Shown here in pieces: positions 9,538 through 18,800 of a stretch of 34,879 nt of DNA. Numbering within the stretch: the stretch's first letter is position 1; each line of letters opens with the position of its first letter. Source of the stretch: Propionibacteriaceae bacterium. Its GTDB lineage: Bacteria; Actinomycetota; Actinomycetes; Propionibacteriales; Propionibacteriaceae. The position numbers and the translations under genes were made by a program. The notes beneath the pieces were generated by a model. The model worked only from the letters and a program-made list of their open reading frames with translations, did no database searches and was not told the DNA's origin. Location: NCBI GenBank assembly GCA_031261485.1, contig JAISJO010000070.1, positions 1 through 34,879 of the forward strand. Direction: 5' to 3'.

Positions 9538-10967
9538 GAGGCTGCTTCTTCCAAAGTTTGCCCTTTGAGTTCGGGTAACGCGAGGCTGAGAACAGCGGCG
9601 ATGAGGAACCCTGCTCCGAAGATGATGAAGAGCAGGGTTGTCCCGTGGGGGAGCAGAACCGGCACGAGCAGGGGCGCGATGATGGATGCCACGCGCCCGA
9701 ATCCGGCAGCCCACCCTGCACCCGCACCGCGCAGATGGGTGGGGAACAACTCGGGAGTCGTCGCGTACAAAGCGCCCCACGCCCCCAGGTTGAAGAAGCT
9801 CATCGCGCATCCTGCCGCAATGATGGCGGCGGGGATGTGTGCTTGCGAGAAGAGGACCGCTGCCAGAGCGGAGCCGAGGAGGAAGACTCCGAGGGTGCCT
9901 CGACGTCCCCACTTCTCGATGGTGATGGCTGCGACCGCATACCCAGGAAGTTGGGCGAGAGTAATGAACAAGGTGTACTTCAGTGACGTGGTAATCGTCA
10001 TACCATCTGCGACAAGCAGAGATGGTAACCAGGTGAAGGCCCCGTAATACGAGAAGTTGACGCAGAACCAGATGAGGCCGATGACGAGTGCGCGCCAGCG
10101 AATCGCTGGTGCCCACAAAGCCGACGTACGCGCAGTTGGCTCGGGGATGTTGACTTCCACAACAGATTCGAGCGTGGATTCTGCGACAACGTCCGCACCG
10201 TCAGCAGAGCCATCTTGTTGCGACGCGACCATGGCAACGGGAGAATCCGTTGGCTTCAGCCCTGCGGAGGCCTCGAACTTGTCGACAATCGCCTCTGCTT
10301 CCTTGTGGCGGCCTTTGCGGTCCAGGAAACGTACCGATTCGGGCAGTCCGTGCCGGATGACTAGGGCATACACCACTGGGAAGGCTCCAATCGCCAAAGC
10401 CCAGCGCCAGCCATACTCTCCCACAGGAACAACGAAATAACCGATGAGCGCCGCCAAGGTCCACCCCACGGCCCAGAATGCTTCCAAGATCACGATGATT
10501 CGGCCTCGGATGCGGGCCGGGGAAAACTCGGAGACAAGGGTGGAGGCGACGGGCAGTTCTGCACCCAAACCCAGCCCGACCAGGACTCTCAACGCGATGA
10601 GCATTCCGACAGAGACAGAGAACGCAGATGCGCCTGTGGCTAGGCCATAGACCAACAGGGTCAGAGCGAAAATCTGGCGGCGACCAATCTTGTCAGCGAG
10701 CAGTCCGCCGATGGATGCCCCCAGGGTCATGCCAATGAAACCCGCCGAGGCAATCCAGCCGGCAGTCCCATTGCTGATGTTCCAGGAGTGCTTGAGTTGG
10801 ACGATGACGAAGGAGATAAGCCCGACGTCCATGGCGTCCATGGCCCAGCCGATACCCGACCCGACAAGCAGTTTCGCATGCATGGAGGTGAAGGGCAGAC
10901 GGTCGAGTCGCTCGGCATGGCTCAGGGTGGCCTTGGGTATTGGGTCTGTGGTTGCCTGATCTGACAT
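9534..10967 (-). CDS. niaP: MFS transporter, NiaP-like (niacin or aromatic acid uptake)
   Basis: 477-residue major facilitator with twelve predicted membrane segments. Motifs seen: GWAMDAMDVG in helix 1, GGLLADKIGRR after helix 2 (MFS motif A), ELPVASTLVSEFSPARIRGR at helix 4-5, FWAVGW, then WFCVNFSYYGAFTWLPSLL, TLAQLPGYA and SFFNLGAWGALYA in the second half. This combination closely resembles Bacillus subtilis NiaP (YceI), a nicotinate importer; related proteins carry benzoate-type acids, so the substrate is inferred. The central loop (about residues 215-260) is long and acidic. The start is ATG with an AAGGAG ribosome site just upstream. The stop overlaps the adhesin stop by four bases with no terminator between them. 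Confidence 0.82.
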   Translation of the reverse strand: MSDQATTDPIPKATLSHAERLDRLPFTSMHAKLLVGSGIGWAMDAMDVGLISFVIVQLKHSWNISNGTAGWIASAGFIGMTLGASIGGLLADKIGRRQIFALTLLVYGLATGASAFSVSVGMLIALRVLVGLGLGAELPVASTLVSEFSPARIRGRIIVILEAFWAVGWTLAALIGYFVVPVGEYGWRWALAIGAFPVVYALVIRHGLPESVRFLDRKGRHKEAEAIVDKFEASAGLKPTDSPVAMVASQQDGSADGADVVAESTLESVVEVNIPEPTARTSALWAPAIRWRALVIGLIWFCVNFSYYGAFTWLPSLLVADGMTITTSLKYTLFITLAQLPGYAVAAITIEKWGRRGTLGVFLLGSALAAVLFSQAHIPAAIIAAGCAMSFFNLGAWGALYATTPELFPTHLRGAGAGWAAGFGRVASIIAPLLVPVLLPHGTTLLFIIFGAGFLIAAVLSLALPELKGQTLEEAAS

Positions 10968-11112
10968 GTGAACTCCTTATGCGCATGGGTAGCGTCCCGC
11001 CTAGTGTACGTGTTTCTTCGCTCGAGGGAGGCGATGGCCACCAACGTGGACCCACCACTTACCCGCAGTCGCACCCCTTGAATACGAAAATCCCCCAGGT
11101 ACACTCGAAAAG

Positions 11113-11149
11113 ACGGAGAAGTTGACACATGGGCATGCCCATTCTCCGT
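11113..11149 (+). promoter_or_regulatory. Nested inverted repeat upstream of the CSLREAI surface gene
   Basis: Outer arms ACGGAGAA (11113-11120) and TTCTCCGT (11142-11149) are perfect complements. Between them sits a perfect 14-bp palindrome, ATGGGCATGCCCAT (11129-11142). A TTGACA hexamer (11122-11127) lies inside, but no good -10 follows at 16-18 bp. It could be a regulator binding site or a leader RNA hairpin about 70 bases before the start codon. Confidence 0.45.
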
Positions 11150-11220
11150 TGGGACCCAGGGAAGCACAGCACAAATGAACGCCTCCCCACGGTAACGAGA
11201 CGACGAGAGGATGCGACCAA

Positions 11221-13149
11221 GTGAAGATTTCCACTGTCTTTCGCAAACCTGGGCTGGCACTGCTGGCAGCAGTGCTTGGTGTTTCCATTCTTGGCTTGAC
11301 TGGCACGTCTGCCGAAACCCCCTCTGCTTCGGCAGCGGACACGCGCTTGACTCTGTCGGTCAACTCAGCCGAAACAGGTGGCACGGACGCCAAACCAGGC
11401 GATGGGATATGCGCCACGGCCACAGGGACCTGCTCCATGCGTGCGGCCGTCGAGGAGGCCAATGCCACCAGTGCCGCCATCGATGTACTCATCAACGTTG
11501 CCCCTGGTTTCACTGGAACAATCACGGCCCCTTCGTCGAACGCCAACTTGATGACCACAACGTCGCCGACCCCGCTGGACGCGACCGGAGCCTTCTTCTG
11601 GATCAAACGGACCATGACCATAGACTTGGACAACCGTCTGCATGTGTCGGCTGGGACAGCGCACAACTATACGGCGTTTTGGGTGGATGCCCCCAACGTG
11701 AAACTGCTCAATTTCACGGATATTTACTCCAGCCAGAGCGTCATCATCTTTTCGGGGAACTCGTCTGGGTCGATGCTCGACGGTGGATCGAACCTCCAAT
11801 CCGCGAATGACGCCGCCAACCGCACCGTGGGCATCGTGGGTGGCGCCAACAACATCACAATTCAGAACTACACGATTGGTCGGATGAACAACGGTGGCAC
11901 TCAAGACGCAGGCATCACCATCTCGGCGGCAAACAAGAATGGCGCGGCGATCTCCAATCTGACCATTTCCAATGTCACTTTCGACAACACTCCCAATTCC
12001 GTCGGTGGATGTGACGGAACGCATGGTGGCGGCTGCGCATCCCATGGCATCACTATCACGGGAGACATCGCGGTCAACGGAATGACTGTGAGCAACTGCA
12101 CATTCAGGTATTTCCCCTCAGGGAACATGCCCATCCGGGGCACGGGGGCCGTCGCGTCCTCGAACTGGGACATCCACGACAATACCTTCGTCGACGTCAA
12201 CGCTGGGACTTCCGCGTCAAACGCTACTATCTTGCTACCGGGCGTGGACCTGAGTGGGACGAACTACATCAGGAACAATGTCTTTGACAACACCACGAAG
12301 TCGACCAGCACCGGCCAAAACTATGCAATCTCGTGGGATGGGACCCAAGGGGCGAACTCCACGACAGCATCGAATCTCTTCATCCAGGACAACTTCTTCA
12401 ATGGCTATGGCGGGTCCTCGATTTACCTGACGAAAACAGGGACTGTCACCGTTCGACGCAACACATTCGGAACCGCCAGCGCCTCACAATCGACGACAAC
12501 TTCAGAAGAGACCGCCACCTCATCGGCAATGCTGACCAACTACGCCAACTCGGCCAACCGCAAGATCCTCACCTGGTATCCGACGAGTGCGACCGTGGGC
12601 AATTGTGCGCTGCAAGTGACAGTTGCCGCTCCGACAAGCGGAAACATTCCAAGTAAGCCTGTGACGCTGGACTTCTATTACACGACAAAACAGACGGCAG
12701 AGGTCTATCTCGGCAGTATCGAGGGTGTAACGAGCGCCGGGACGTACACCGTTCCTGTTCCCAATCCTGCTGCGGGCTATATCCGAATCCAGACCCAGGG
12801 GACCGGGAGTGGGCAGCCGGAATCCTCTCAGTATTCCCGTACGGTCGCTGTCGGCGCCCCCACTGTTTGTGTGTCAGACATGAAGATCACCATGCGCGCC
12901 TGGGCGAACGTGCCGCAAGGGGTGACCACCCATGACGCGATCATCGCATCATCGGCGACCGAGATTCCGACAGGCTCCTTTCTCACGACTGGCGACTTGG
13001 TGTGGTTCACGTACACGGTGACCAACACCGGCACCACGACCTTGAACAATGTGGTGGTCCGCGACTCTCACCAGGCTCAGGTGTGCGTGATCGCCACTAT
13101 GTCGGCAGGCCAAACCGCAGGATGCGCGCGACAGGAACTCATCACCTAG
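11221..13149 (+). CDS. Secreted CSLREAI / right-handed beta-helix protein, C-terminus cut short
   Basis: 642 residues from a GTG start; GAGAGGA lies about eight bases upstream. A signal peptide is clear (MKISTVFRKP, hydrophobic core, then Ala-rich cleavage region around residue 35-40). Residues about 45-85 match the CSLREAI pattern (LTLSVNSAETGG, PGDGICATATGTCSMRAAVEEAN). Residues about 100-440 are rich in Asn/Gly/Thr turns typical of a parallel beta-helix (NNITIQNYTIG, ISNLTISNVTF). The last 90 residues begin a DUF11/DUF7507-like domain (LVWFTYTVTNTGTTTLNNVVVRD) that ends abruptly at CARQELIT before its final strands. No wall anchor follows. Probably released or a truncated member of the surface set; binding role unknown. 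Confidence 0.8.
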   Translation: MKISTVFRKPGLALLAAVLGVSILGLTGTSAETPSASAADTRLTLSVNSAETGGTDAKPGDGICATATGTCSMRAAVEEANATSAAIDVLINVAPGFTGTITAPSSNANLMTTTSPTPLDATGAFFWIKRTMTIDLDNRLHVSAGTAHNYTAFWVDAPNVKLLNFTDIYSSQSVIIFSGNSSGSMLDGGSNLQSANDAANRTVGIVGGANNITIQNYTIGRMNNGGTQDAGITISAANKNGAAISNLTISNVTFDNTPNSVGGCDGTHGGGCASHGITITGDIAVNGMTVSNCTFRYFPSGNMPIRGTGAVASSNWDIHDNTFVDVNAGTSASNATILLPGVDLSGTNYIRNNVFDNTTKSTSTGQNYAISWDGTQGANSTTASNLFIQDNFFNGYGGSSIYLTKTGTVTVRRNTFGTASASQSTTTSEETATSSAMLTNYANSANRKILTWYPTSATVGNCALQVTVAAPTSGNIPSKPVTLDFYYTTKQTAEVYLGSIEGVTSAGTYTVPVPNPAAGYIRIQTQGTGSGQPESSQYSRTVAVGAPTVCVSDMKITMRAWANVPQGVTTHDAIIASSATEIPTGSFLTTGDLVWFTYTVTNTGTTTLNNVVVRDSHQAQVCVIATMSAGQTAGCARQELIT

Positions 13150-13277
13150 CCGTGCGGCCGAGACGCCTTGTGTCCATGTGCCCGTGTCTTCCTCCAGGGC
13201 GGCCCTCCACCGGCGTGTCGAGGCCACTCGCGCGGACCGAGGCTAGAAAATGGGAGGTCACTACTGGGAGGAGGCCC

Positions 13278-13931
13278 ATGGTTCGACATATCGTGTGGGA
13301 CTGGAACGGCACTCTCCTCGACGACACCCCTGCGACCGTCCGCGCGGCTATGGCGGGACTCAACGCCATCGGGCATCCCGTGGACCTGACCGTCGAAAGC
13401 TGGCGAGAAATTGCCACACGCCCGCTGCACGACATCTATGAGCGACTCGTGGGTTCGCCCCTCAATCTCGACCAGTGGAAGATCGTCGAAGACGTGTGGC
13501 TGGAGACGTATGTGTCCAGTCTTTCAACGGTAAGTCTGAACCCAACGGCCCTGCCCGCCCTCGACGAGGCGGCCTCACGAGGTATTACATCATCCATTGT
13601 GTCTTTGCACTTGGAGACTGAACTTCGCGCCCATGTGGAAGCCCTGGGCATAGCCGACCGCTTCACGCACATCCGTGGCTCCCAGGACATGGGGGCTGGT
13701 ATCCGACCTTCCAAGGCCGACGAAGTGGACGGCCAACTGGCTGACTTGGGGATACGCCCGGATGAGGCGGCGATGATCGGTGACATGGCCGATGACGGCC
13801 GCGAAGGGGTTGAAGCGGGAGTCCACGTCGTTCTTGTCCCGACAGGCGACACATCGAAGAGGCGGCTGGTCGCATCGGGGTTTCCGGTCGCGGATTCGCT
13901 GCTCGACGCTGTGCGGGTCGTCCTTGGTTGA
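13278..13931 (+). CDS. HAD-superfamily hydrolase (phosphatase-like)
   Basis: 217 residues. The start chosen is ATG at 13278 because GGGAGGAGG sits five bases upstream and the HAD motif I follows immediately (DWNGTLLDD, nucleophile Asp8). Motif II Ser is in SSIVSLHL, the motif III Lys in RPSKADE and the acidic motif IV in GDMADDG, so the phosphatase fold is complete. The position two after the nucleophile is Asn (Asn10) instead of the usual general-acid Asp; this DWNGT form is common in actinobacterial HADs but makes the exact reaction uncertain. A helical cap lies between motifs I and II (about residues 20-95). Substrate unknown. The gene stands alone, convergent with rpsT. Confidence 0.85.
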   Translation: MVRHIVWDWNGTLLDDTPATVRAAMAGLNAIGHPVDLTVESWREIATRPLHDIYERLVGSPLNLDQWKIVEDVWLETYVSSLSTVSLNPTALPALDEAASRGITSSIVSLHLETELRAHVEALGIADRFTHIRGSQDMGAGIRPSKADEVDGQLADLGIRPDEAAMIGDMADDGREGVEAGVHVVLVPTGDTSKRRLVASGFPVADSLLDAVRVVLG

Positions 13932-13945
13932 ATAGCCTCAGTAAA

Positions 13946-13975
13946 CGCAAAAGCGACAGCCTTTCGACTGTCGCT
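13946..13975 (-). terminator. Rho-independent terminator of rpsT
   Basis: On the minus strand an 8-bp perfect stem AGCGACAG / CTGTCGCT (plus-strand 13952-13959 and 13968-13975, 8-base loop) is followed by TTTTGCGTTT. It sits about 20 bases after the rpsT stop and directly after the convergent HAD gene. Confidence 0.8.
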
Positions 13976-13996
13976 CCTACAAAGAGAGGTTTGTGC

Positions 13997-14257
13997 CTAG
14001 ATGGAAGCCGCCAACTTGGAGATTGCCGACTTGCGGTTGGCTGCATTGTTGGAGTGGATGACACCCTTGGACACAGCCTTGTCGAGAGAACGGCAGGCGA
14101 CACGGACAGCGGACTGCGCCTTGTCAGCATCACCGAGGGCGACAGCTTCACGGACACGGCGAATCTCGGTCCGCAATTGTGACTTCACAGCCTTGTTGCG
14201 CTGACGTGCGAGTTCGTTCGTCTTGATCCTCTTGATCTGCGACTTGATGTTTGCCAC
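13997..14257 (-). CDS. rpsT: 30S ribosomal protein S20
   Basis: 86 residues, full length for S20. The sequence is highly basic and helical with the family start (M)[10 protein letters not shown], the middle [15 protein letters not shown] and the end [20 protein letters not shown]20 binds 16S rRNA early in small-subunit assembly. The start codon is GTG (plus-strand CAC at 14255-14257), with AAGGA about eight bases upstream; a GTG start and leader-dependent control are familiar for rpsT in other bacteria. Transcribed alone, with a clear terminator downstream. In many Actinomycetota rpsT lies next to lepA; here about 12 kb of other genes separate them. Confidence 0.97.
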   Translation of the reverse strand: MANIKSQIKRIKTNELARQRNKAVKSQLRTEIRRVREAVALGDADKAQSAVRVACRSLDKAVSKGVIHSNNAANRKSAISKLAASI

Positions 14258-14396
14258 GAGCTATCCTTATCGGTTCGAAGTGCGCTCACGCGCGACGAAC
14301 CACTTTACCAGGTACGGGGGAGGCAACTCAAATCTGAAGGTGTCCCAAAGCACGGCGCAACGCGGGGTTGGTAGCCCCGCCTGGCTGCGTGGGTGC

Positions 14397-14942
14397 TCAC
14401 GCCCAAATTACTTTGCTCTCATCGATGGCGTGACCGGTGCCAGGAGCCGTCGCATACCCGAGGAGAACGGCGATACCGAACTCAAAGCCGGCGGGGATGT
14501 ACTTCGTCTTGAGTGTTTCGTCCGCGAAGGCGAAGCCAGCGAGTCCGACTGTGCAGGAATCGACGCCAAGGTCGCGGGCGGCCAAGAGAAGGTGGGAGGT
14601 GAGGATGCCACCATCAAGGTCAGCCGAAAATGCACCAGGCTGCGGGGCCAAAGCGACGACAATCATGGCAGGTGCGTCATAGAGCAACTTGCCACCACGG
14701 CCCAGGATGCGTTCGTATCCAGCCGGGTCGGCATCCTTGAGGCGCTCCAAGCCGACTGCCCCGATGGCGTCGACTTCCTCCTTCTTGGAGATGACGATGA
14801 GCCGCCAGGGCTGGCGATTCATGGCGGAAGGCGCATGCAGACCAGCAGTGACGATGGCCTGAAGGATATCGACAGGCACGGGATCGCCGGTGAATGAGCG
14901 GGAGGAGAACCGAGCGGCAATAGTATCGAGAGTGGAAGTCAT
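14397..14942 (-). CDS. Nitroreductase-family flavoprotein
   Basis: 181 residues. The N-terminal RFSSRSFTGDPV and HAPSAMNRQPWRLIVI segments are the FMN-phosphate and ribityl-binding signatures of the nitroreductase fold. Later come DGGILTSHLLLAARDLGVDS (dimer-interface helix) and the C-terminal AVLLGYAT. These enzymes use FMN and NAD(P)H to reduce nitroaromatics, quinones or similar acceptors in the cytoplasm; the physiological substrate cannot be told. The protein is short for the family (often 190-220 aa) but the core is complete. It is co-directional with rpsT, 139 bases upstream, and probably separately transcribed. Confidence 0.88.
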   Translation of the reverse strand: MTSTLDTIAARFSSRSFTGDPVPVDILQAIVTAGLHAPSAMNRQPWRLIVISKKEEVDAIGAVGLERLKDADPAGYERILGRGGKLLYDAPAMIVVALAPQPGAFSADLDGGILTSHLLLAARDLGVDSCTVGLAGFAFADETLKTKYIPAGFEFGIAVLLGYATAPGTGHAIDESKVIWA

Positions 14943-15006
14943 GAAACAGTTGTACCACGGTCGCGCCCCAAGGAATGCACAAGTTCCACTACTTGCACGA
15001 TTAGGC

Positions 15007-15681
15007 TCAATTCCCCAGGAACCCCAAGATATAGGTGAGTAGGTCTACGTGTCCTGGCGACTGGTACGACCGTTCGTCGTGTCCGAGTGTGTCCACGACG
15101 ACTTGGCTGGAGCCGAAGGTGTGCTTCCACGCGAGAGGGTACGTGGACTCTTCCTGAATGCAGTTGGCCATGACCTCGACATCATCGGTGAACACGAGGT
15201 CGGTGTACCTCTCATCCTCAACGGCGAAGGGCTCCAGCCCCACGGCGGCCACAGGGGTGATGACCAGTTCAGACAGAGGGGGATGCCACGAGTGTCCCGG
15301 GGCCCATTCGCCTGCGAGCGCCTCGCGCATCTGCGGGTAGTCACGCAGGGAGGACGCGGCACTGTGGATGCCCAGAACCCTGATCCCTCGGGCGAACGCC
15401 TCTTCCAATCCGAGGATTCCGTCGCGCACAAGCCCCTCATCCACAGGGCCCGGATGGGCTGGATTCGCTTCATCGCCCACGCGCCATGGGTCGCCCGCGT
15501 TGACAATGAGCAGGTCCACGTCACCTAGCCCGCTAGCCAAACGCCCATCAATGTCTTCGCTGATCGATACTTCCCAACCGGCATTGCGAGCGATATCAGC
15601 CAGGAGGGGGGAGGTACGGGGGAAGGGATGCCAGGGGTCGGAATACCTTCCCGCGCCAGACAGAATCAGTGCCACACTCAT
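15007..15681 (-). CDS. ThuA-like (trehalose-utilisation / class I glutamine amidotransferase-like fold) protein
   Basis: 224 residues. The pattern fits the ThuA family: VALILSGAGRYSDPWHP at the start, DLLIVNAGD after strand 2, a GIRVLGIHSAASS nucleophile-elbow-like turn in which Ser replaces the Cys of true amidotransferases, then HPPLSELVITPVA and ERYTDLVF, and a final KHTFGSSQVVVDTLGHDERSY segment ending near the C-terminus. ThuA-like proteins are linked to disaccharide metabolism, but their chemistry is poorly defined. No sugar operon surrounds it, so the substrate is unknown. ATG start without a strong ribosome site. Confidence 0.78.
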   Translation of the reverse strand: MSVALILSGAGRYSDPWHPFPRTSPLLADIARNAGWEVSISEDIDGRLASGLGDVDLLIVNAGDPWRVGDEANPAHPGPVDEGLVRDGILGLEEAFARGIRVLGIHSAASSLRDYPQMREALAGEWAPGHSWHPPLSELVITPVAAVGLEPFAVEDERYTDLVFTDDVEVMANCIQEESTYPLAWKHTFGSSQVVVDTLGHDERSYQSPGHVDLLTYILGFLGN

Positions 15682-15786
15682 GGCTCAAGTGTATGCTTTC
15701 GCGCTCAAACCCGCAGTCGCAAACGAGGCGTGGACCGCTATCCGCTCCACCGTTTCCCCTTGTCGCAAACGTATAGGCATTGTCCT

Positions 15787-15814
15787 CTAGTAATACGGGC
15801 AAATCCGGTACTAG
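15787..15814. promoter_or_regulatory. Inverted repeat in the promoter region of the 3243-aa surface gene
   Basis: CTAGTA (15787-15792) and TACTAG (15809-15814) are perfect complements, 16 bases apart, about 65 bases before the start codon. TAGACT overlaps the right arm and is a possible -10 hexamer; a matching -35 is weak. Regulator binding is inferred only from symmetry. Confidence 0.3.
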
Positions 15815-15878
15815 ACTGACCGTAATGTTGCTTGTGGCGCCGTCTGTGGCGCACTCCAGGAAATGCGAAGGAGAATTG

Positions 15879-18800
15879 ATGGCAAAGAATTGGCGGATCA
15901 CCGCGCTGGTTGCGGCGGTGGCACTGGTGGTGGCTGGCCAGATTGCGCAGGCGCCTCCACTGGCCAAGGCCGCCTCGTCTTCGCCGTTCACCAAAGTATT
16001 CGATGTGAATGCCAATGGCGCAATGATCAGCTTCGGCAACAATCTCATGACCTGTTCGACCGGCGGAGCTGTGTGCACTGCGGCCAAGGCAGGCACCGCC
16101 TCGGGCTCGCAAAACGATAACAACTACTTCGCCATGACCTTCGTGGACCAAGACACCGACCCCACCACGTTCAACTCCTCCTCCTCGGCACTCAATTTGC
16201 CCGCCGGAGCACAGGTCCTCTTCGCCCGCCTCTACTGGGGAGCCAGGCTCACGGCCGGGACGAGCGGCAACGCCAACAATGCCAGCGCCGCTCAGGATAA
16301 CAAGATGCTCTTGAAACCTCCCGGTTCGAGTTCCTATCAGACCATCACGGGCACCGAACTCGCTCGCAACACGTCCTCGTACAACGCCTATCAGAGCTAT
16401 GCTGACGTCACCTCACTGGTTCAGGCGGCAGGCAATGGTTACTACTGGGGAGCCAACGTCCAGGCGGCAACAGGCGCGGACCGCTACGCAGGATGGGCCA
16501 TCACCGTTGTCTACACTGCCCCTGGCTTGCCCCTTCGCAACTTGACTGTCTATCAGGGCTTCAACACGGTGTCGGCAGGCAATCCTCAGACCATCAACGT
16601 CTCCGGGTTCAAGGCGCCCACAGCCGGAACCGTGGACGTGCAATTGACTATGCTTGCTTATGAAGGCGACATTTCGCAAACAGGTGACTACACCCGTCTC
16701 AACAACACACAGTTGGCAACTGTGCTTAGCCCTGGAACCAACTTCATGAACTCGGCGTTCGGGCTCAATGGCGTCGTCAACACGACCCGTGACCCTGCTG
16801 ATCGCAACTTGTTCGGTTTCGACATCAAGAACATTGGTGCGTCTGGAGCCATCGCCAACTCTGCGACGAGTGCGACCTTCACCTTCAGTTCCAATGGCGA
16901 TGTCTATTACCCCGGCATGGTCGGTTTGGCTATCAACCTTTATGCCCCCGACTTCACCGCTTCAACGAAGTCTGTAGTCAACACCACCCGCGTGGGCGAC
17001 GCCATGCCTGGCGACGTTCTGCAATATACCTTGTTCTACACCAACACTGGCCAGGACTGGGCGGACAATGCCATCGCCACCGACGATCTGCCTGCCAATG
17101 TGGCGTACGTGCCCGGTTCCCTCTCCTTGACCTCCACCTCGTGGTCCGGCTCGGGCGCGCCAAGGGTGTACACGGATGCCTCCGGTGACGATGGCGGCGA
17201 ATTCGTGGCCGCGGGCGGGTCGAACGGAACAGGGCAGGTCGTTGTGCGTTTCGGACGCACGTGCCCCGCCACAGACCCCTGCCCCTCGGGTGGCACACTC
17301 CAAATCGGCGATGCCGCGTACATCCAGTTCCAGGTCCAGGTCCTCGACTCTGCTGGCGGCACGACTGTGTCCAACTTGGCTGACCTCAACTACACCACTC
17401 ATGACACGAAGATCAACGCGAAGTACACCACGCCTCCGGCCAGCGTCAATGTCGGGTACATGGCAGATGTGGCAATTGACAAGACGATGGTTCCCGATCC
17501 GCCTCAGACTCAGGCCATCGCCGGGGCACCAGGAACGACGACCCTGACCGTGACGAACGTTGGGCCCAACCCGGCCAAAGGCGTGGTCATCACTGACCCT
17601 CTGCCTGCCGACTACATGCCCACGTCGGTGACGTACACCGTCGACGGCGGTCCACCCCAGTCCTGTGGCGCTTTGCCCTCTGCGGGCGGGACCGTGACAT
17701 GTGCGTTGGCGTCGGACTTGCCGGTTGGTGCAGTTGTCGTCGTGACCATCAAGGGTAAGCCGTCGCCTTCTTCGACGGCCACGAGTCTGTCCAATATCGC
17801 CACTGTGACCACCTCGTCCTTCGACCCAGACATGAGCAACAATGTGGACACCGTCTCGCTGCAGATGGTCCAAGAAGCCGATGTCGCCATCGCCAAGTCG
17901 GTCTCACCAGCTTCTGGCCCTGCCGGTTCGACTTTCACGTACACCCTGACAGCGACTAACAACGGTCCTTCTGATGCCCATGATGTCGACATCTACGACT
18001 CGGTGGACAATGCTGCACAGTTGGTCCTCCTGAGCGCCACAGGCGGGACAGGCGTGACGTGCCCCAGTGTCCTGCTCTCTCCAGTGTCTGTGCATTGCTC
18101 AGTCAACGCTGTCATGGAACCGGGGGACACGGCGACGGTCACGGTGACTGCGTTCGTGCCGAGCAATGTCGCGCAAGAAACCGTCGTGGGCAACACGGGT
18201 GGTGTGTCTGCCTCGACATTCGATCCCGTTCAGCCCAACAACATCGCGCACGCCACCGTGACAGTCGGTGTTCCCTCGGCTGACTTGGTCCTTGTCAAGA
18301 CCGGTCCGACGTCGGCGGTCATCGCCGGCAATCGAGCCTCTTTCACGATGACGGTCACCAACAAGGGCCCATCGGATTCAGCCAGCACAACCATGAGCGA
18401 CTGGCTGCCCGTCGGAATCGTGGCGGACGGCTCGACCACGGCCACGTCCGACCGTGGCGACTGCACAGTCATACAGGGAGTGGGCACAGGGACGAGTTCT
18501 GGCGGAGGGATCACGTGCGACATTGGCGTCTTGCCTGGCCCGAGAGCGCCTGGCAGCACGGACTATTCGACAGCGACCATCACCATCACTGGAGTCCTCG
18601 TCCCAGCGGACTTCTCGGGATCGAGTTTCGCCAATACAGCGTCCGTTCCGGACACCAACGATCCCAATCCAGGTGACAATGAAGATGAGGTCAACCCACC
18701 GACGCCGGTCGACAAGGTCTACGACTTGGCCGTGACGAAGACGGCCAACGTCTCACGGATGCTCAACGAGGATCAGGAGATGATCTACACGGTCACCGTG

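Noticed and set aside
13002..13277. Longer N-terminus for the HAD hydrolase
   Set aside because: The extension overlaps the previous gene in another frame and is Arg-rich; the strong ribosome site and motif I fix the start at 13278.
15780..15878. Longer N-terminus for the 3243-aa surface protein
   Set aside because: It would bury the signal peptide; AAGGAGAA and the signal sequence support ATG 15879.
16962..17873. Minus-strand open frames inside the 3243-aa protein gene
   Set aside because: They are shadows of biased codon use on the plus strand; their residues are low in hydrophobic pattern and unlike proteins.
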